From contig NZ_CP028897.1 of NCBI RefSeq assembly GCF_003072645.1, positions 1,067,658 through 1,131,657 of the forward strand: a stretch of 64,000 nt of DNA, written 5' to 3'. The stretch's first letter is position 1. Each line of letters begins with the position of its first letter. Shown here in pieces: positions 47,838 through 55,980 of this stretch. The stretch comes from Dongshaea marina. GTDB lineage: Bacteria > Pseudomonadota > Gammaproteobacteria > Enterobacterales > Aeromonadaceae. A program made the position numbers and the translations under genes. A model generated the notes under the pieces. That model worked only from the letters and a program-made list of their open reading frames with translations. It was not told the DNA's origin and did not search any database.

Positions 47838-48277
47838 GTATCTGGAAGAAAGACTTTACCCTCGAGAGCCTCAATCAGATGTCGGATCACACCATGATCG
47901 AACACTTAGGAATCAAGTATCAGCTGAAGGGGGAGGAGTCACTGGAGGCGAGCATGCCGGTGGACTCAAGAACTCACCAGCCCCTGGGAATGCTGCATGG
48001 TGGAGCCTCGGTGGTGCTGGCAGAGACCCTGGGGTCGGTGGCTGGCAACATGTGTGTCGAGGCGGATAGCTACTGTGTCGGAACCGAGATCAACGCCAGT
48101 CATATCCGAGCCAAGCGACGGGGAGTGGTGACCGGAAGAGCCAGGCCACTACACCTGGGGCAGAGCTCACAAGTCTGGCAGATCGATATTTTGGATGAGC
48201 AGCAGCGCCTGATCTGCAGTTGCCGTCTGGCCAACCGGGTGTTGAAAAAGAAAAAATCCTCCATCAGGGAAGCTTAA
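47834..48277 (+). CDS. menI: hotdog-fold acyl-CoA thioesterase (MenI/YdiI-type)
   Basis: A 147-residue PaaI/YdiI-type thioesterase. The block HQPLGMLHGGASVVLAETLGS carries the HGG and catalytic Glu. In E. coli the homologue (MenI) hydrolyses DHNA-CoA in menaquinone synthesis and is likewise adjacent to ydiJ. Start overlaps the ydiJ stop (ATGA). A basic tail KKKKSS closes the protein. Quinone synthesis would fit with the bd oxidase elsewhere in the window, but the specific substrate is inferred. Confidence 0.88.
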   Translation: MSIWKKDFTLESLNQMSDHTMIEHLGIKYQLKGEESLEASMPVDSRTHQPLGMLHGGASVVLAETLGSVAGNMCVEADSYCVGTEINASHIRAKRRGVVTGRARPLHLGQSSQVWQIDILDEQQRLICSCRLANRVLKKKKSSIREA

Positions 48278-48589
48278 AGCAGTGTAGAGTGAGAGCCTTC
48301 CCCGCCACAGTGTACGATGGGGGGATTATTAGACCGTTGTCTCCATAAATGAAGGCAACGCTGTGATCAATCTCAGGCTTTACACGTTGACTCGCAATGC
48401 CGATTATCATCCATGATAATCCTTCCCAGTTCGGCGTCCCTGCCTCTCGTTCAGTTGCTTCACAACTTCACCCTGCTTCTCGTTTCGCTGCTATGCAGCT
48501 ACACCCTTGCTGCAGAAGGTTTGCTTTGCAAAGCCTGAAATTCTTTTAGTAGAGCTGAAGATGATGACTCTGATTAATCCGAAAGAGTT
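48278..48589. other. gene-free interval with inverted repeats
   Basis: No gene seen between convergent menI and the PnuC-like gene. A near-palindrome GATTATCAT-CC-ATGATAATC lies near 48402-48421, and a CGGCGTCCCTGCCTC segment near 48433 weakly recalls the core of the intergenic repeat. No T-rich terminator was found for menI. Confidence 0.35.
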
Positions 48590-49270
48590 CTAGCTTTGCT
48601 GAGCGCTTCGATACCAGTGAATCAAGCCGATTACCGAGTTCACCAGAAAGATCACCTTCATCGCAAACACCGCCCATAGTCCTTGTTGGATCCCGGATGC
48701 CTTAAACCACATCACCAGCTCCAAGGCATTAAACAGCAGCCAGATCCACCACTGCTCCTTGAGACGAAAAGCCATCATCACCAGGGCGATGATCGGTAGC
48801 ATGGTACTGATGCCATCATAGATGGGCATGAAGGAGCCGCTGTGAACCGAAAACCAGATAGAGCATAGCAGTAGGATCACCGATAGAGCTCCCCAGCCGA
48901 TCGCCTGAGGAAGGGTGAGGGTATAGCGGCCTGGACTGGGGCGGCTGCTGCGATACCAGGCGTAAAGAGACACTGGCACCGAAAACAGGATGTTCATCAG
49001 GGCATTGCCAAAAAAGTTCGCCTCAAACGAGAGGATGGCCAGGGTCACCGAGAAGATGGCGCCAAACAGGTTGGCGTGCTTATAGTCCTGGGCCAGGCTG
49101 GTGACAAAGATGATCCCCGTGATACTACTGACCCATACCAGGGGGCTTGCCTGGGTGAGGGAGGTGGCAATCATGATCATCACAGTGGCTGCCAGGGGCC
49201 ATCGCCAGGACCTGCGGGGGCTGGGGCTATCCGATGTGACTGATGGGGAAATTGTCGCGGTACTTTCCAT
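48590..49270 (-). CDS. PnuC-family vitamin transporter
   Basis: A 226-residue inner-membrane protein with about seven hydrophobic helices. The order and key positions fit PnuC: a first Ala/Trp-rich helix pair, FEANFFGNALMNILFSVPVSLYAWY, and the C-terminal half with EQWWIWLLFNALELVMWF (the family's conserved Trp/Asn helix). PnuC proteins take up nicotinamide riboside, and variants carry thiamine or riboflavin. No TPP-, FMN- or NAD-type riboswitch is recognisable in its leader, so the substrate is uncertain. SD AGGAG lies nine bases before the start. Confidence 0.75.
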   Translation of the reverse strand: MESTATISPSVTSDSPSPRRSWRWPLAATVMIMIATSLTQASPLVWVSSITGIIFVTSLAQDYKHANLFGAIFSVTLAILSFEANFFGNALMNILFSVPVSLYAWYRSSRPSPGRYTLTLPQAIGWGALSVILLLCSIWFSVHSGSFMPIYDGISTMLPIIALVMMAFRLKEQWWIWLLFNALELVMWFKASGIQQGLWAVFAMKVIFLVNSVIGLIHWYRSAQQS

Positions 49271-49342
49271 GATGGGCTCCTATGGGAGGTTCATCAGAGA
49301 GTCCCTGAGCCACCTTAAGCTCTTTCTGATGTGATTGGGGGG

Positions 49343-49572
49343 ATGCGAAACCGGGCCATGACGCAGTCCGATATTGCAGCAAACAAGCGGCGAGATGATA
49401 CGAGTCTGTCAGGATTTTGCAAGCGATCTTTCTGTCCCTGGTCACCTTTGTGGTTGGACTCCTCTACTGGCCATTTATGGACTCTATTCTTCAGGGTTTC
49501 ATGATTGACCATCCAACATTCTCACCTTATGTGGTTTGTAGAACGCTCCCGGGATGTGCCTCTCTTCAGTAG
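49343..49572 (+). pseudogene. possible small membrane protein, frame broken at a T run
   Basis: In the otherwise gene-free interval 49271-49695, an ATG-initiated frame (MRNRAMTQSDIAANKRRDD...) runs until about 49415. One extra T in the TTTT at 49415-49418 would join it to a frame encoding a convincing hydrophobic helix (LQAIFLSLVTFVVGLLYWPF) that ends at TAG 49570-49572. The lesion type matches the other apparent frameshifts in this window. RBS is poor. Low confidence. Confidence 0.22.
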
Positions 49573-49695
49573 CAAAAATAACACTAAGCATAGAGTAACC
49601 CCGGAACATCAACAGAGCCTGGCAGGAGCAGCTACACTTTTTAGGTAACCAGTATTCCACCTGAGTCGGGCATTGTGAGGAGGGTGAGGGGAAGG

Positions 49696-51315
49696 ATGTT
49701 AAAGCTAGCTACTGCTTTCTTATGGGGCGCTATTCTGTCGCTCTTTGCGGCCCTGCCGCTTTTCGCCGATGCTCCTCCCGGGGTCAAGCTTGCGCAGCAA
49801 CAGCAGCTGGTTCGTGATGTGGGGGATAAGCTTGATAATTTAGATCCACAAAAGATCGGCTCCAAGGCTGAGGTTTATACCAGCTGGGATCTGTTTGAGG
49901 GGCTGGTGACTTATAGCCCCGAAGGCAAGGTGATCCCCGGGGTGGCCAAGAGTTGGAGTGTTGAGCAAAACAGGGTTTACCGGTTTGTATTGCGCCAGGA
50001 TGCTCGTTGGTCGGATGGAACGCCTGTGGTTGCTGAGGATTTTGTGTATGCCTGGCGCAGGGTCGTGGATCCCAAAAATGAGTCAAGCTACGCTTTTTAT
50101 TTTGAGTTTGCTCACATTAAAAATGCTTTTGCCATCACCCATGGTCAGAAAAAGCCAGAAGCCCTGGGGGTGAAGGCTCTGTCTCCTTATGAGCTGGAGG
50201 TGAGTCTGGATCGCTCTGTGCCCTATTTCGTAGGGATGACCTCGCACCCGGCGATGTTTCCCGTCCCCAAAGCTTTGGTCGAGAAGTTCGGGGATAAGTG
50301 GACCCAGCCCGATCGCATGCTATCGAACGGCGCCTATCGGCTTAGCTGGTGGCAGCGCGGTAAACGGCTCGAGCTCAAGCGTAATCCCCACTACTGGAAT
50401 AATCGACAGACGGTAATCGACAAGGTGGTATATCTGACTCAGACCTCCCCCGACAAGCAGTTGAAGGGCTACCTGGAGGGAAAGAGTGACTATACGGCTA
50501 GTGTTCCTTTGGATCGCTACCAGGAGCTCAAGCGACTTTACCCGGATGAACTCAAGGTCGACGACATGCTGGGGATCACCTATATCGGCTTTAACCTAAA
50601 GCGCAAACCCTTTGATGATCTTCGGGTTCGCCGGGCACTCTCTTATAGCATTGATCGGGATTACATCACTCAGACGGTACTTGCAGAGGGACAAAAGCCT
50701 GCCTATAGCTTTACTCCTCCCAGGATGCCGGGATTTATCTATCCAACTCTGAAATGGGAAAAGATGACCCAGGCCGAGCGGGACAAGCTGGCTAAGGAAC
50801 TCTATCAGCAGGCCGGGTTTAATGCTGAAAAGCCCCTGAAGTTTGAGCTTCTTTATAACTTTGCCGAGAGTCATCGCAAGATGTCGCAGGCGATCGCCAA
50901 GCGCTGGCGTGAAGTACTGGGCGTCGAGGTGACTCTCAAGGAGGAACCCTGGCGTGATTATCGAAAGCTGGTCAAGCAGGGAGATTATGATGTGGCCCGG
51001 CTGGGCTGGGTTGCCGACTATTATGCGCCTTCATCCATGCTGTCTCTGTTTATCTGCGGAGGAAGCGAAAATATCCCTCGCTGGTGTTCCAAGACTTATG
51101 ACAGTTTATTGCAAAAAAGCGCAGGACAGTTTGGGGGGCGGGTAAGGGCTCGCTTTTACGCGATGGCAGAGAGTTTACTAGCTAAGGAAGCCCCGATTGC
51201 TCCGGTATATCACTATGTGGTGGTTCGGTTGGTGAAACCCTATGTCGGGGGATATCGGAATAATTTAATGGATGTTCATTTGAGCAAGGATCTTTACCTG
51301 GTGGAGCATGAGTAG
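49696..51315 (+). CDS. OppA-like oligopeptide-binding protein (SBP_bac_5)
   Basis: A 539-residue periplasmic binding protein of peptide ABC systems. Signal peptide ending LFADA (about 25). Family blocks LVRDVGDKLDNLDPQKIGS, WDLFEGLVTYSPEGKVIPGVA, FVLRQDARWSDGTPVVAEDFVYAWRR and NGAYRL are all present. The start ATG follows GAGGGGAAGG; two upstream GTGs are in frame. No oppBCDF genes are adjacent, so it is an orphan receptor that may feed an unlinked permease or act in murein-peptide or haem/peptide uptake. Confidence 0.9.
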   Translation: MLKLATAFLWGAILSLFAALPLFADAPPGVKLAQQQQLVRDVGDKLDNLDPQKIGSKAEVYTSWDLFEGLVTYSPEGKVIPGVAKSWSVEQNRVYRFVLRQDARWSDGTPVVAEDFVYAWRRVVDPKNESSYAFYFEFAHIKNAFAITHGQKKPEALGVKALSPYELEVSLDRSVPYFVGMTSHPAMFPVPKALVEKFGDKWTQPDRMLSNGAYRLSWWQRGKRLELKRNPHYWNNRQTVIDKVVYLTQTSPDKQLKGYLEGKSDYTASVPLDRYQELKRLYPDELKVDDMLGITYIGFNLKRKPFDDLRVRRALSYSIDRDYITQTVLAEGQKPAYSFTPPRMPGFIYPTLKWEKMTQAERDKLAKELYQQAGFNAEKPLKFELLYNFAESHRKMSQAIAKRWREVLGVEVTLKEEPWRDYRKLVKQGDYDVARLGWVADYYAPSSMLSLFICGGSENIPRWCSKTYDSLLQKSAGQFGGRVRARFYAMAESLLAKEAPIAPVYHYVVVRLVKPYVGGYRNNLMDVHLSKDLYLVEHE

Positions 51316-51376
51316 CCTGGGCTACTGGTGCTAAATCATCGAGGGTAGAGTGAGGAAAAGTTGTAAGGATGATGTT

Positions 51377-51892
51377 ATGGGCAAAAGACAATGGATAGTC
51401 GCATTATTCGGATGTATCGTCGCTTCATGGTCAGCCTGGGGAAGTTCGGCCCTGGTCCTGTCTGCCGGGCATGGCAGTGGTTCGACCGATGTACTCAAGC
51501 TTGCGGTGCAAAAGCACTTTTCTAAGAGCTGGCTGCGTAGTGATGTGGGGGCACTTTATGCCAAGCAGCAGCTGTGGGTGGGGTACTGGAATAGTGATGC
51601 AAATAACCTCTGGTCTGTGGGGTATGCCCCCGTTGCTGAGTATCGTTTTTTCACCCAGGGTTATTGGCACCCCTATGTTGAGGCAGGGTTTGGCCCTGTC
51701 TATCTTTCCGGGGATTCGATTGGAAGTAAAAATCTGGGCTCCCATTACCAATTTGAATCTCGTTTTGGCATCGGATTGCGGGTGCGACACCACGATATCT
51801 CTGCCCGTTTGACCCACACCTCGAATGGGGGATTGAAGGATCCCAACGACGGGTTTGATAGCTGGGAGCTTGGGTATAGCTACCACTTCTAA
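51377..51892 (+). CDS. pagL: PagL-like lipid A 3-O-deacylase
   Basis: A 171-residue outer-membrane beta-barrel enzyme precursor with a signal peptide (about 1-25). The C-terminal block LTHTSNGGLKDPNDGFDSWELGYSYHF carries His147 and Ser149 of the PagL active site, with Asp161 where the catalytic Glu is expected (His +14). The final aromatic Phe is typical of outer-membrane barrels. Removes the 3-O acyl chain of lipid A in homologues. ATG 51377 has AAGGATG upstream; an in-frame GTG at 51350 is less likely. Confidence 0.82.
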   Translation: MGKRQWIVALFGCIVASWSAWGSSALVLSAGHGSGSTDVLKLAVQKHFSKSWLRSDVGALYAKQQLWVGYWNSDANNLWSVGYAPVAEYRFFTQGYWHPYVEAGFGPVYLSGDSIGSKNLGSHYQFESRFGIGLRVRHHDISARLTHTSNGGLKDPNDGFDSWELGYSYHF

Positions 51893-52104
51893 CTAGTTGA
51901 TCCTAATATCGCTACACCTGCCGAAATGTGCACGTAGAGCCGCCATGAGCCCAGCCATGGAGGCTCTGTTGCGTCATCCCTGACACAATGGGTCTGCCTG
52001 AACATACCGCAGCGGCTGTCTAAGTGATCTACTATTTGGATCAGTCATTTAGTTAGATTACTAAAACTAATGCGATAAATTATAAGTTTTCGTCTATTTT
52101 TTGA

Positions 52105-52133
52105 TTGCCAGATGTGATCTGCTTCACTATTAT
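52105..52133 (+). promoter_or_regulatory. sigma-70 promoter with overlapping CRP-like site
   Basis: TTGCCA (52105-52110), 17-bp spacer, TATTAT (52128-52133). Within the spacer TGTGA-TCTGCT-TCACT (52113-52128) matches a CRP operator at nine of ten positions; in that place a bound regulator would block RNA polymerase. It drives the EmrD-like gene through a leader of about 215 nt. Confidence 0.6.
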
Positions 52134-52140
52134 GCACGCA

Positions 52141-52185
52141 GCTCCCCGGCTCGGGGAGCCAACGGCCGTCCGGCCCGGCTCTTTT
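52141..52185 (+). promoter_or_regulatory. alternative hairpins at the 5' end of the emrD leader
   Basis: GCTCCCC (52141-52147) can pair with GGGGAGC (52153-52159). Part of that arm, GAGCC (52156-52160), can instead pair with GGCTC (52177-52181), enclosing GGCC-GTCC-GGCC and followed by TTTT. The two folds exclude each other, as in attenuators. Confidence 0.4.
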
Positions 52186-52355
52186 GGTGTTATCCAACAT
52201 CTTCTGATGAGTTAAAGAGCCTGAACTGTTTTATTTAATTTTGCAGTGATCTTATTGATCTCTGCACCCTAAACTCGCGCTCTTTGCATCTTTTTTCGAT
52301 CGCAAGGAGGGGCATTTTTGTCTGTGTTTTACAAGATTTGAGGAGGATCAGTGTT

Positions 52356-53555
52356 ATGCGCAGCAAAGGTTTTTATTCACTGTTTACTCTGATTGTAATG
52401 CTGGTTGCCGTTGGGCAGATGACGCAGACCATGTATGTTCCTTCCATCAGTGAGATGGCCCGGGACCTCATGGTTCAGCCGGGGCGTTTACAGTCGGTAA
52501 TGGCGGTCTATCTCATTACTTACGGTTTTTCGCAGTTTATCTATGGGCCACTATCCGATCGCATCGGTCGTCGCCCGGTGATCCTGGCTGGTGTCAGCAT
52601 CTACCTGTTGGGTAGTGGAATAACCGTGGCGGCTGGCTCTCTGAGCGTTCTGTTGATTGGTAGCTTCATCCAGGGGATGGGGATCGGCTGCGGGGGCGTG
52701 ATGTGCCGTACCGCGATGCGCGATCGCTTTACCGGTGCTGAGCTGCAAAAAGCCAACAGCCTGGTCAGCATGGGTCTGATTGTCTCACCACTACTGGCGC
52801 CGATCTTGGGGGGCTGGTTGACTGTGCATATGAACTGGACCGCCAGCTATTGGTTCCTGTTTATCTTCAGTGCGATCACCCTGTTGGTGATGGGATTTAA
52901 GTATGAAGAGACCCTGCCCAAGGAGGCTCGGGGCAACCAGTGCATGATCGCCAGCTATCGTTATGTATTGGGTAATGTTCGTTTTCAGGGCTACCTGCTG
53001 TGCCTGGTGGCCGTGACTGCAGGGGTGGTTTTGTTTGAATCTGCTGCAGGGGTGCTGCTTGGACATGTGCTTAAGCTCAGCAGTGAGACCGTGAGCCTGC
53101 TGTTTATCGTGCCTCTGCCAGGCTCCCTGTTTGGTTCCTGGCTGGTGGGTAAGTTGGCAAACCGGGTGTCGCACCAGAACCTTCTGAATCTTGGCATCGG
53201 TTTTCTGGCCGCCGGGGCCCTGGTCACCCTGATCCCAGGCTTGATGGGATTGGTGAACGTGGAAACCATCATTGGCGGTGCCACCCTCTATTTTGTGGGA
53301 GCGGGCGCTCTGTTTCCAACCGCAACCACGGGGGCGGTGGAGCCTTTCCCTCAGCAGGCGGGAACCGCTGGGGCAATCCTGGGTGGCATGTCTAACCTGG
53401 GGGCGGGTGCAGTGACTCTCATCGTGTCACTGCTGCCGATGAAGGGACAAATGACTCTCGGGGCATCCATGTTGATGATGGTGCTGCTGGTGGGCTTTAG
53501 CCTGCAGATGATCAAGCGTTATCGCGCCCTGGATGCGGTGGCAGCCCAAGGCTAA
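52356..53555 (+). CDS. emrD: EmrD-like multidrug efflux MFS transporter
   Basis: A 399-residue, 12-helix major facilitator of the Bcr/CflA/EmrD drug:H+ antiporter group. YGPLSDRIGRRPV is the loop 2-3 MFS signature and TQTMYVPSISEMARDL the helix-1 signature (D1-like). MGLIVSPLLAPILGG is the helix-5 drug-exporter motif C. AGGAGG is nine bases upstream of ATG 52356; the frame is open 24 codons further but without homology. Ends at a strong terminator. Confidence 0.88.
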   Translation: MRSKGFYSLFTLIVMLVAVGQMTQTMYVPSISEMARDLMVQPGRLQSVMAVYLITYGFSQFIYGPLSDRIGRRPVILAGVSIYLLGSGITVAAGSLSVLLIGSFIQGMGIGCGGVMCRTAMRDRFTGAELQKANSLVSMGLIVSPLLAPILGGWLTVHMNWTASYWFLFIFSAITLLVMGFKYEETLPKEARGNQCMIASYRYVLGNVRFQGYLLCLVAVTAGVVLFESAAGVLLGHVLKLSSETVSLLFIVPLPGSLFGSWLVGKLANRVSHQNLLNLGIGFLAAGALVTLIPGLMGLVNVETIIGGATLYFVGAGALFPTATTGAVEPFPQQAGTAGAILGGMSNLGAGAVTLIVSLLPMKGQMTLGASMLMMVLLVGFSLQMIKRYRALDAVAAQG

Positions 53556-53616
53556 AACTCGGCTGGTTTTAGCTTGCGGTGGATGAGCTATGCTGCCTTG
53601 CAGAGAGCTCATCTCC

Positions 53617-53650
53617 AGCCTCGCTATTGTTTCAATAGTGAGGCTTTTTT
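53617..53650 (+). terminator. rho-independent terminator after emrD
   Basis: AGCCTCGCTATTG / CAATAGTGAGGCT stem (one mismatch), 3-nt loop, then TTTTTT. Confidence 0.92.
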
Positions 53651-53670
53651 ATGTCCTGAGGATGACTGTT

Positions 53671-53880
53671 TGCCACTGCGTGGCAACTGTCGGTCTCGCC
53701 CGACTGGCGAGTCACTTTTCTGTCAAGAAACGTAACCAAAAGTTCGCTTCGCGCTGCGAGTCCCTCCGCAGAGCTACGCAGCTCGGCATCCTGCCTCGAA
53801 AAGCACAAGCCACAAATCTATAGCTCGCCTCGGCGCTCGCTCACGGGGGGAACTTCCTCTCTTCGATTCAGTAACAAAGG
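53671..53880 (+). repeat. structured intergenic repeat, copy D (rearranged)
   Basis: Same architecture as the other copies: TGCCAC-TGC-GTGGCA (53671-53685), CTCGCC/GGCGAG (53695-53711), a GT(C)ACTTTTCT...AGAAACGTAAC arm pair (53711-53736), and the core GCTCGGCATCCTGCCTCGAAA (about 53781-53801). The next module (53823-53869, CTCGCCTCGGCGCTCGCT...) is the reverse complement of the GAGCGCCGAGG module of copies A-C, so it is inverted here. Confidence 0.65.
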
Positions 53881-54115
53881 TACTTTTCCAGAGAGTCTTT
53901 TGAAGTTTCTTTTCAGAGCTGAAACCAGAATAGGGTTAAGCCGTAGGTTTCATCACGGTAGTAACTCACAGGTTTTCTCCCCCTTTGATTTGCACCGAAG
54001 AATAGCGCAGGGGATTGAGGTTGAAGGATATGGATATCCTGAAAGCAGAACTGAGCAGGGATGCTCGTATCTGCGTACCTCTAAGAACCTGTTATTCTGA
54101 GGAATGATGCAAATC

Positions 54116-54228
54116 GGGGGCACCCTCGGGGTTGTCAGGGGGACTGGGTGAGCAGTCCCCCTGACCCGCCGCCGCTCGGCAGCGGCAAATGTGCCACAGG
54201 CACAAATTAGCGGACCGCAGGTCAAAAC
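54116..54228 (-). repeat. end fragment of the structured intergenic repeat, copy E (inverted)
   Basis: Read on the minus strand, TTTGACCTGCGGTC followed by GTGCC-TGT-GGCAC matches the start of copy B (8402-8438). Next to it are a perfect 11-bp hairpin TCAGGGGGACT / AGTCCCCCTGA (54135-54163) and a GCCGC/GCGGC stem. No gene is supported in 53881-54231. Confidence 0.55.
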
Positions 54229-54231
54229 ACC

Positions 54232-54876
54232 TTATGGGGCGAGGCGCTCGATCTCCCAGCTCACCTCATCGGCCTGGTTGTAGACAAAGCGATCGTGTAG
54301 ACGTTGGGCACCTCCTTGCCAGAACTCGATGCTCTCAACCACGACCCGATAGCCACCCCAGAAGGAGGGCAGGGGAACCTCACCCTTGGAGAACTTTTGT
54401 TTGAACTCCAGAAACTTAGCCTCCAGCAGACCACGGGCCGAGATCCGGCTTGATTGCTGGGAGACCCAGGCCGCGATCTGGCTGTCTTTGGGGCGGGAAT
54501 TAAAGTATTTGAGCACCTCAAGTTTCCCGAGCTTCTCGGCACGTCCCATGATGTGAACCTGCCTGTCCAGCGGATGCCAGGGAAACAGCAGGCTGATCTT
54601 GTCATTTTCAGCCAGCTGCTGGGCCTTGCGGCTCCCCAGATTGGTATAGAACACAAAGCCTTTTTCATCATAGTGTTTGAGCAGCACGATTCGCTGGCTC
54701 GGCTGGCCACTGGCATCGGCGGTGGCGACACACATGGCGGTCGGATCGGTGAGTTTTGCCTCACAAGCCTGGCGTAGCCACAGCTCAAAGAGCTCTAGGG
54801 GCTGTTCGGGCAGATCCTTGCGACGTAGTCCGCCCTGGGTATATTCACGTCTTAGCTCAGATACATCGAGCATCAT
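54232..54876 (-). CDS. pdxH: pyridoxamine 5'-phosphate oxidase
   Basis: A 214-residue FMN-dependent oxidase that makes pyridoxal 5'-phosphate. N-terminal [20 protein letters not shown], the [30 protein letters not shown]/substrate region, and the C-terminal RLHDRFVY...W.IERLAP box are all present. It lies 21 bp downstream of ribB on the same strand, which puts an FMN-requiring enzyme behind the FMN riboswitch. GAGGAAGCAG precedes the ATG. Confidence 0.96.
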   Translation of the reverse strand: MMLDVSELRREYTQGGLRRKDLPEQPLELFELWLRQACEAKLTDPTAMCVATADASGQPSQRIVLLKHYDEKGFVFYTNLGSRKAQQLAENDKISLLFPWHPLDRQVHIMGRAEKLGKLEVLKYFNSRPKDSQIAAWVSQQSSRISARGLLEAKFLEFKQKFSKGEVPLPSFWGGYRVVVESIEFWQGGAQRLHDRFVYNQADEVSWEIERLAP

Positions 54877-54897
54877 CTGCTTCCTCTTTCAAATAGA

Positions 54898-55568
54898 TTA
54901 GGCGACCGCCTCTGGCTCTTGCACCTTGTCGGCCTGGGTCTGGCGATACAGAACCAGATCTTCGACGGTCAAAAATGGCATTTTATGCTTTTTGGCAAAG
55001 GCCAGCAGCTCCGGGAGTCGCGCCATGCTGCCATCTTCATTGGTAAGCTCACACAAGACACCGCTTGGCTGGTAGCCAGCAAGGCGCATCAGATCACAGG
55101 TCGCTTCCGTGTGACCCCGGCGCTCCAGGACACCACCATTGCGAGCCTTGAGAGGGAACACATGGCCGGGACGACACAGATCGCCAGGCTTCGCATCTTT
55201 GGCAATGGCGGCTTTTATTGTGGTTACACGATCGGAGGCTGAAACCCCGGTGGTGACCCCCGGGCCGCTTCTATGGTCACGGTAAATCCGGTTTGGTTGG
55301 CGCTGGTATTGTGCTCCACCATCATCGGAAGCTTAAGTTGATTGAGTCTTTCTTCGGTCATGCACAGGCAGACGATTCCGGAGCACTCGCGGATCATCAG
55401 CGCCATCTGCGCCGGGGTCAGGGTCTCGGCAGGGTAGATGAGATCCCCCTCATTCTCCCTGTCTTCATCATCGGCGACGACCACGCCGCGCCCCTCTCGA
55501 AGGGCTGCAAGAGCACGCTCTACCCGCTCGAGCGGGGTGCCGAAGGCATCGATTTCAAACTGATTCAT
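54898..55568 (-). pseudogene. ribB: 3,4-dihydroxy-2-butanone 4-phosphate synthase RibB, apparent frameshift
   Basis: Makes the four-carbon unit of riboflavin. The N-terminal part from ATG 55568 ([46 protein letters not shown]) and the C-terminal part ([36 protein letters not shown]) are in different frames. One base added to the 5-nt G/C run at 55257-55261 gives the family sequence [10 protein letters not shown] and a 223-residue protein (E. coli 217). The enzyme is normally essential, so an assembly error is the simplest reading. Confidence 0.88.
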
Positions 55569-55670
55569 GGTAATAACTCCTTTAGACAGATCATGATTTA
55601 CCAGAATCAGGGCATAGGAAGGCAGCATGGACGCAACGGAGCTGCGAGCTGGCTGAACGACTGTCTTACC

Positions 55671-55850
55671 CTCTTTCATCCGGACTATTACCGTCGGCTC
55701 TGGTTTCTCACCAGATCTGCAGCCTGGGCCCGTGCAGATAGAAAGATTTTCTTCAAGGGATGAAGAATCGGCACAGGCAGGTTGCTCGTGGGCTCCCCGG
55801 TTCATCGGGTTACCACCGGTGGGGAGTTACACCCCGCCCTGAGAATAACG
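55671..55850 (-). promoter_or_regulatory. FMN riboswitch (RFN element)
   Basis: On the minus strand the conserved RFN blocks run in order: TTATTCTCAGGGCGGGGTG, CCCCACCGGTGGTAA, AGCCCACGAGC, GGTGAGAAACCAGAGCCGAC, GGT-ATAGTCCGGATGAAAGAG. It ends about 100 nt before the ribB start; that stretch is the expression platform. An open frame that crosses the aptamer is a shadow, not an N-terminal extension of RibB. Confidence 0.95.
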
Positions 55851-55943
55851 GCTGTTAGGGTAAAAAAAAATATCGTTGAAAACTAGCGATTTGCGCAAAG
55901 AGTCAGAAGATTCTGATGAAGTGGTGGTTTTTTAGGCGGGAAC

Positions 55944-55971
55944 CAGGATGGTGAACGAAGTCACCATCCTG
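55944..55971. terminator. stem-loop downstream of the DsbA-like gene
   Basis: Perfect 11-bp inverted repeat CAGGATGGTGA / TCACCATCCTG, 6-nt loop, immediately past the minus-strand stop. No T tract directly follows, so it may need Rho or act by stabilising the mRNA. Confidence 0.5.
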
Positions 55972-55980
55972 ATAGCTGGA

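Noticed and set aside
53900-54100. 66-codon plus-strand ORF between emrD and pdxH
   Set aside because: No RBS or recognisable features, surrounded by repeat fragments.
55569-55805. N-terminal extension of RibB
   Set aside because: The extension crosses the FMN aptamer; family homology starts at ATG 55568 with a good RBS.
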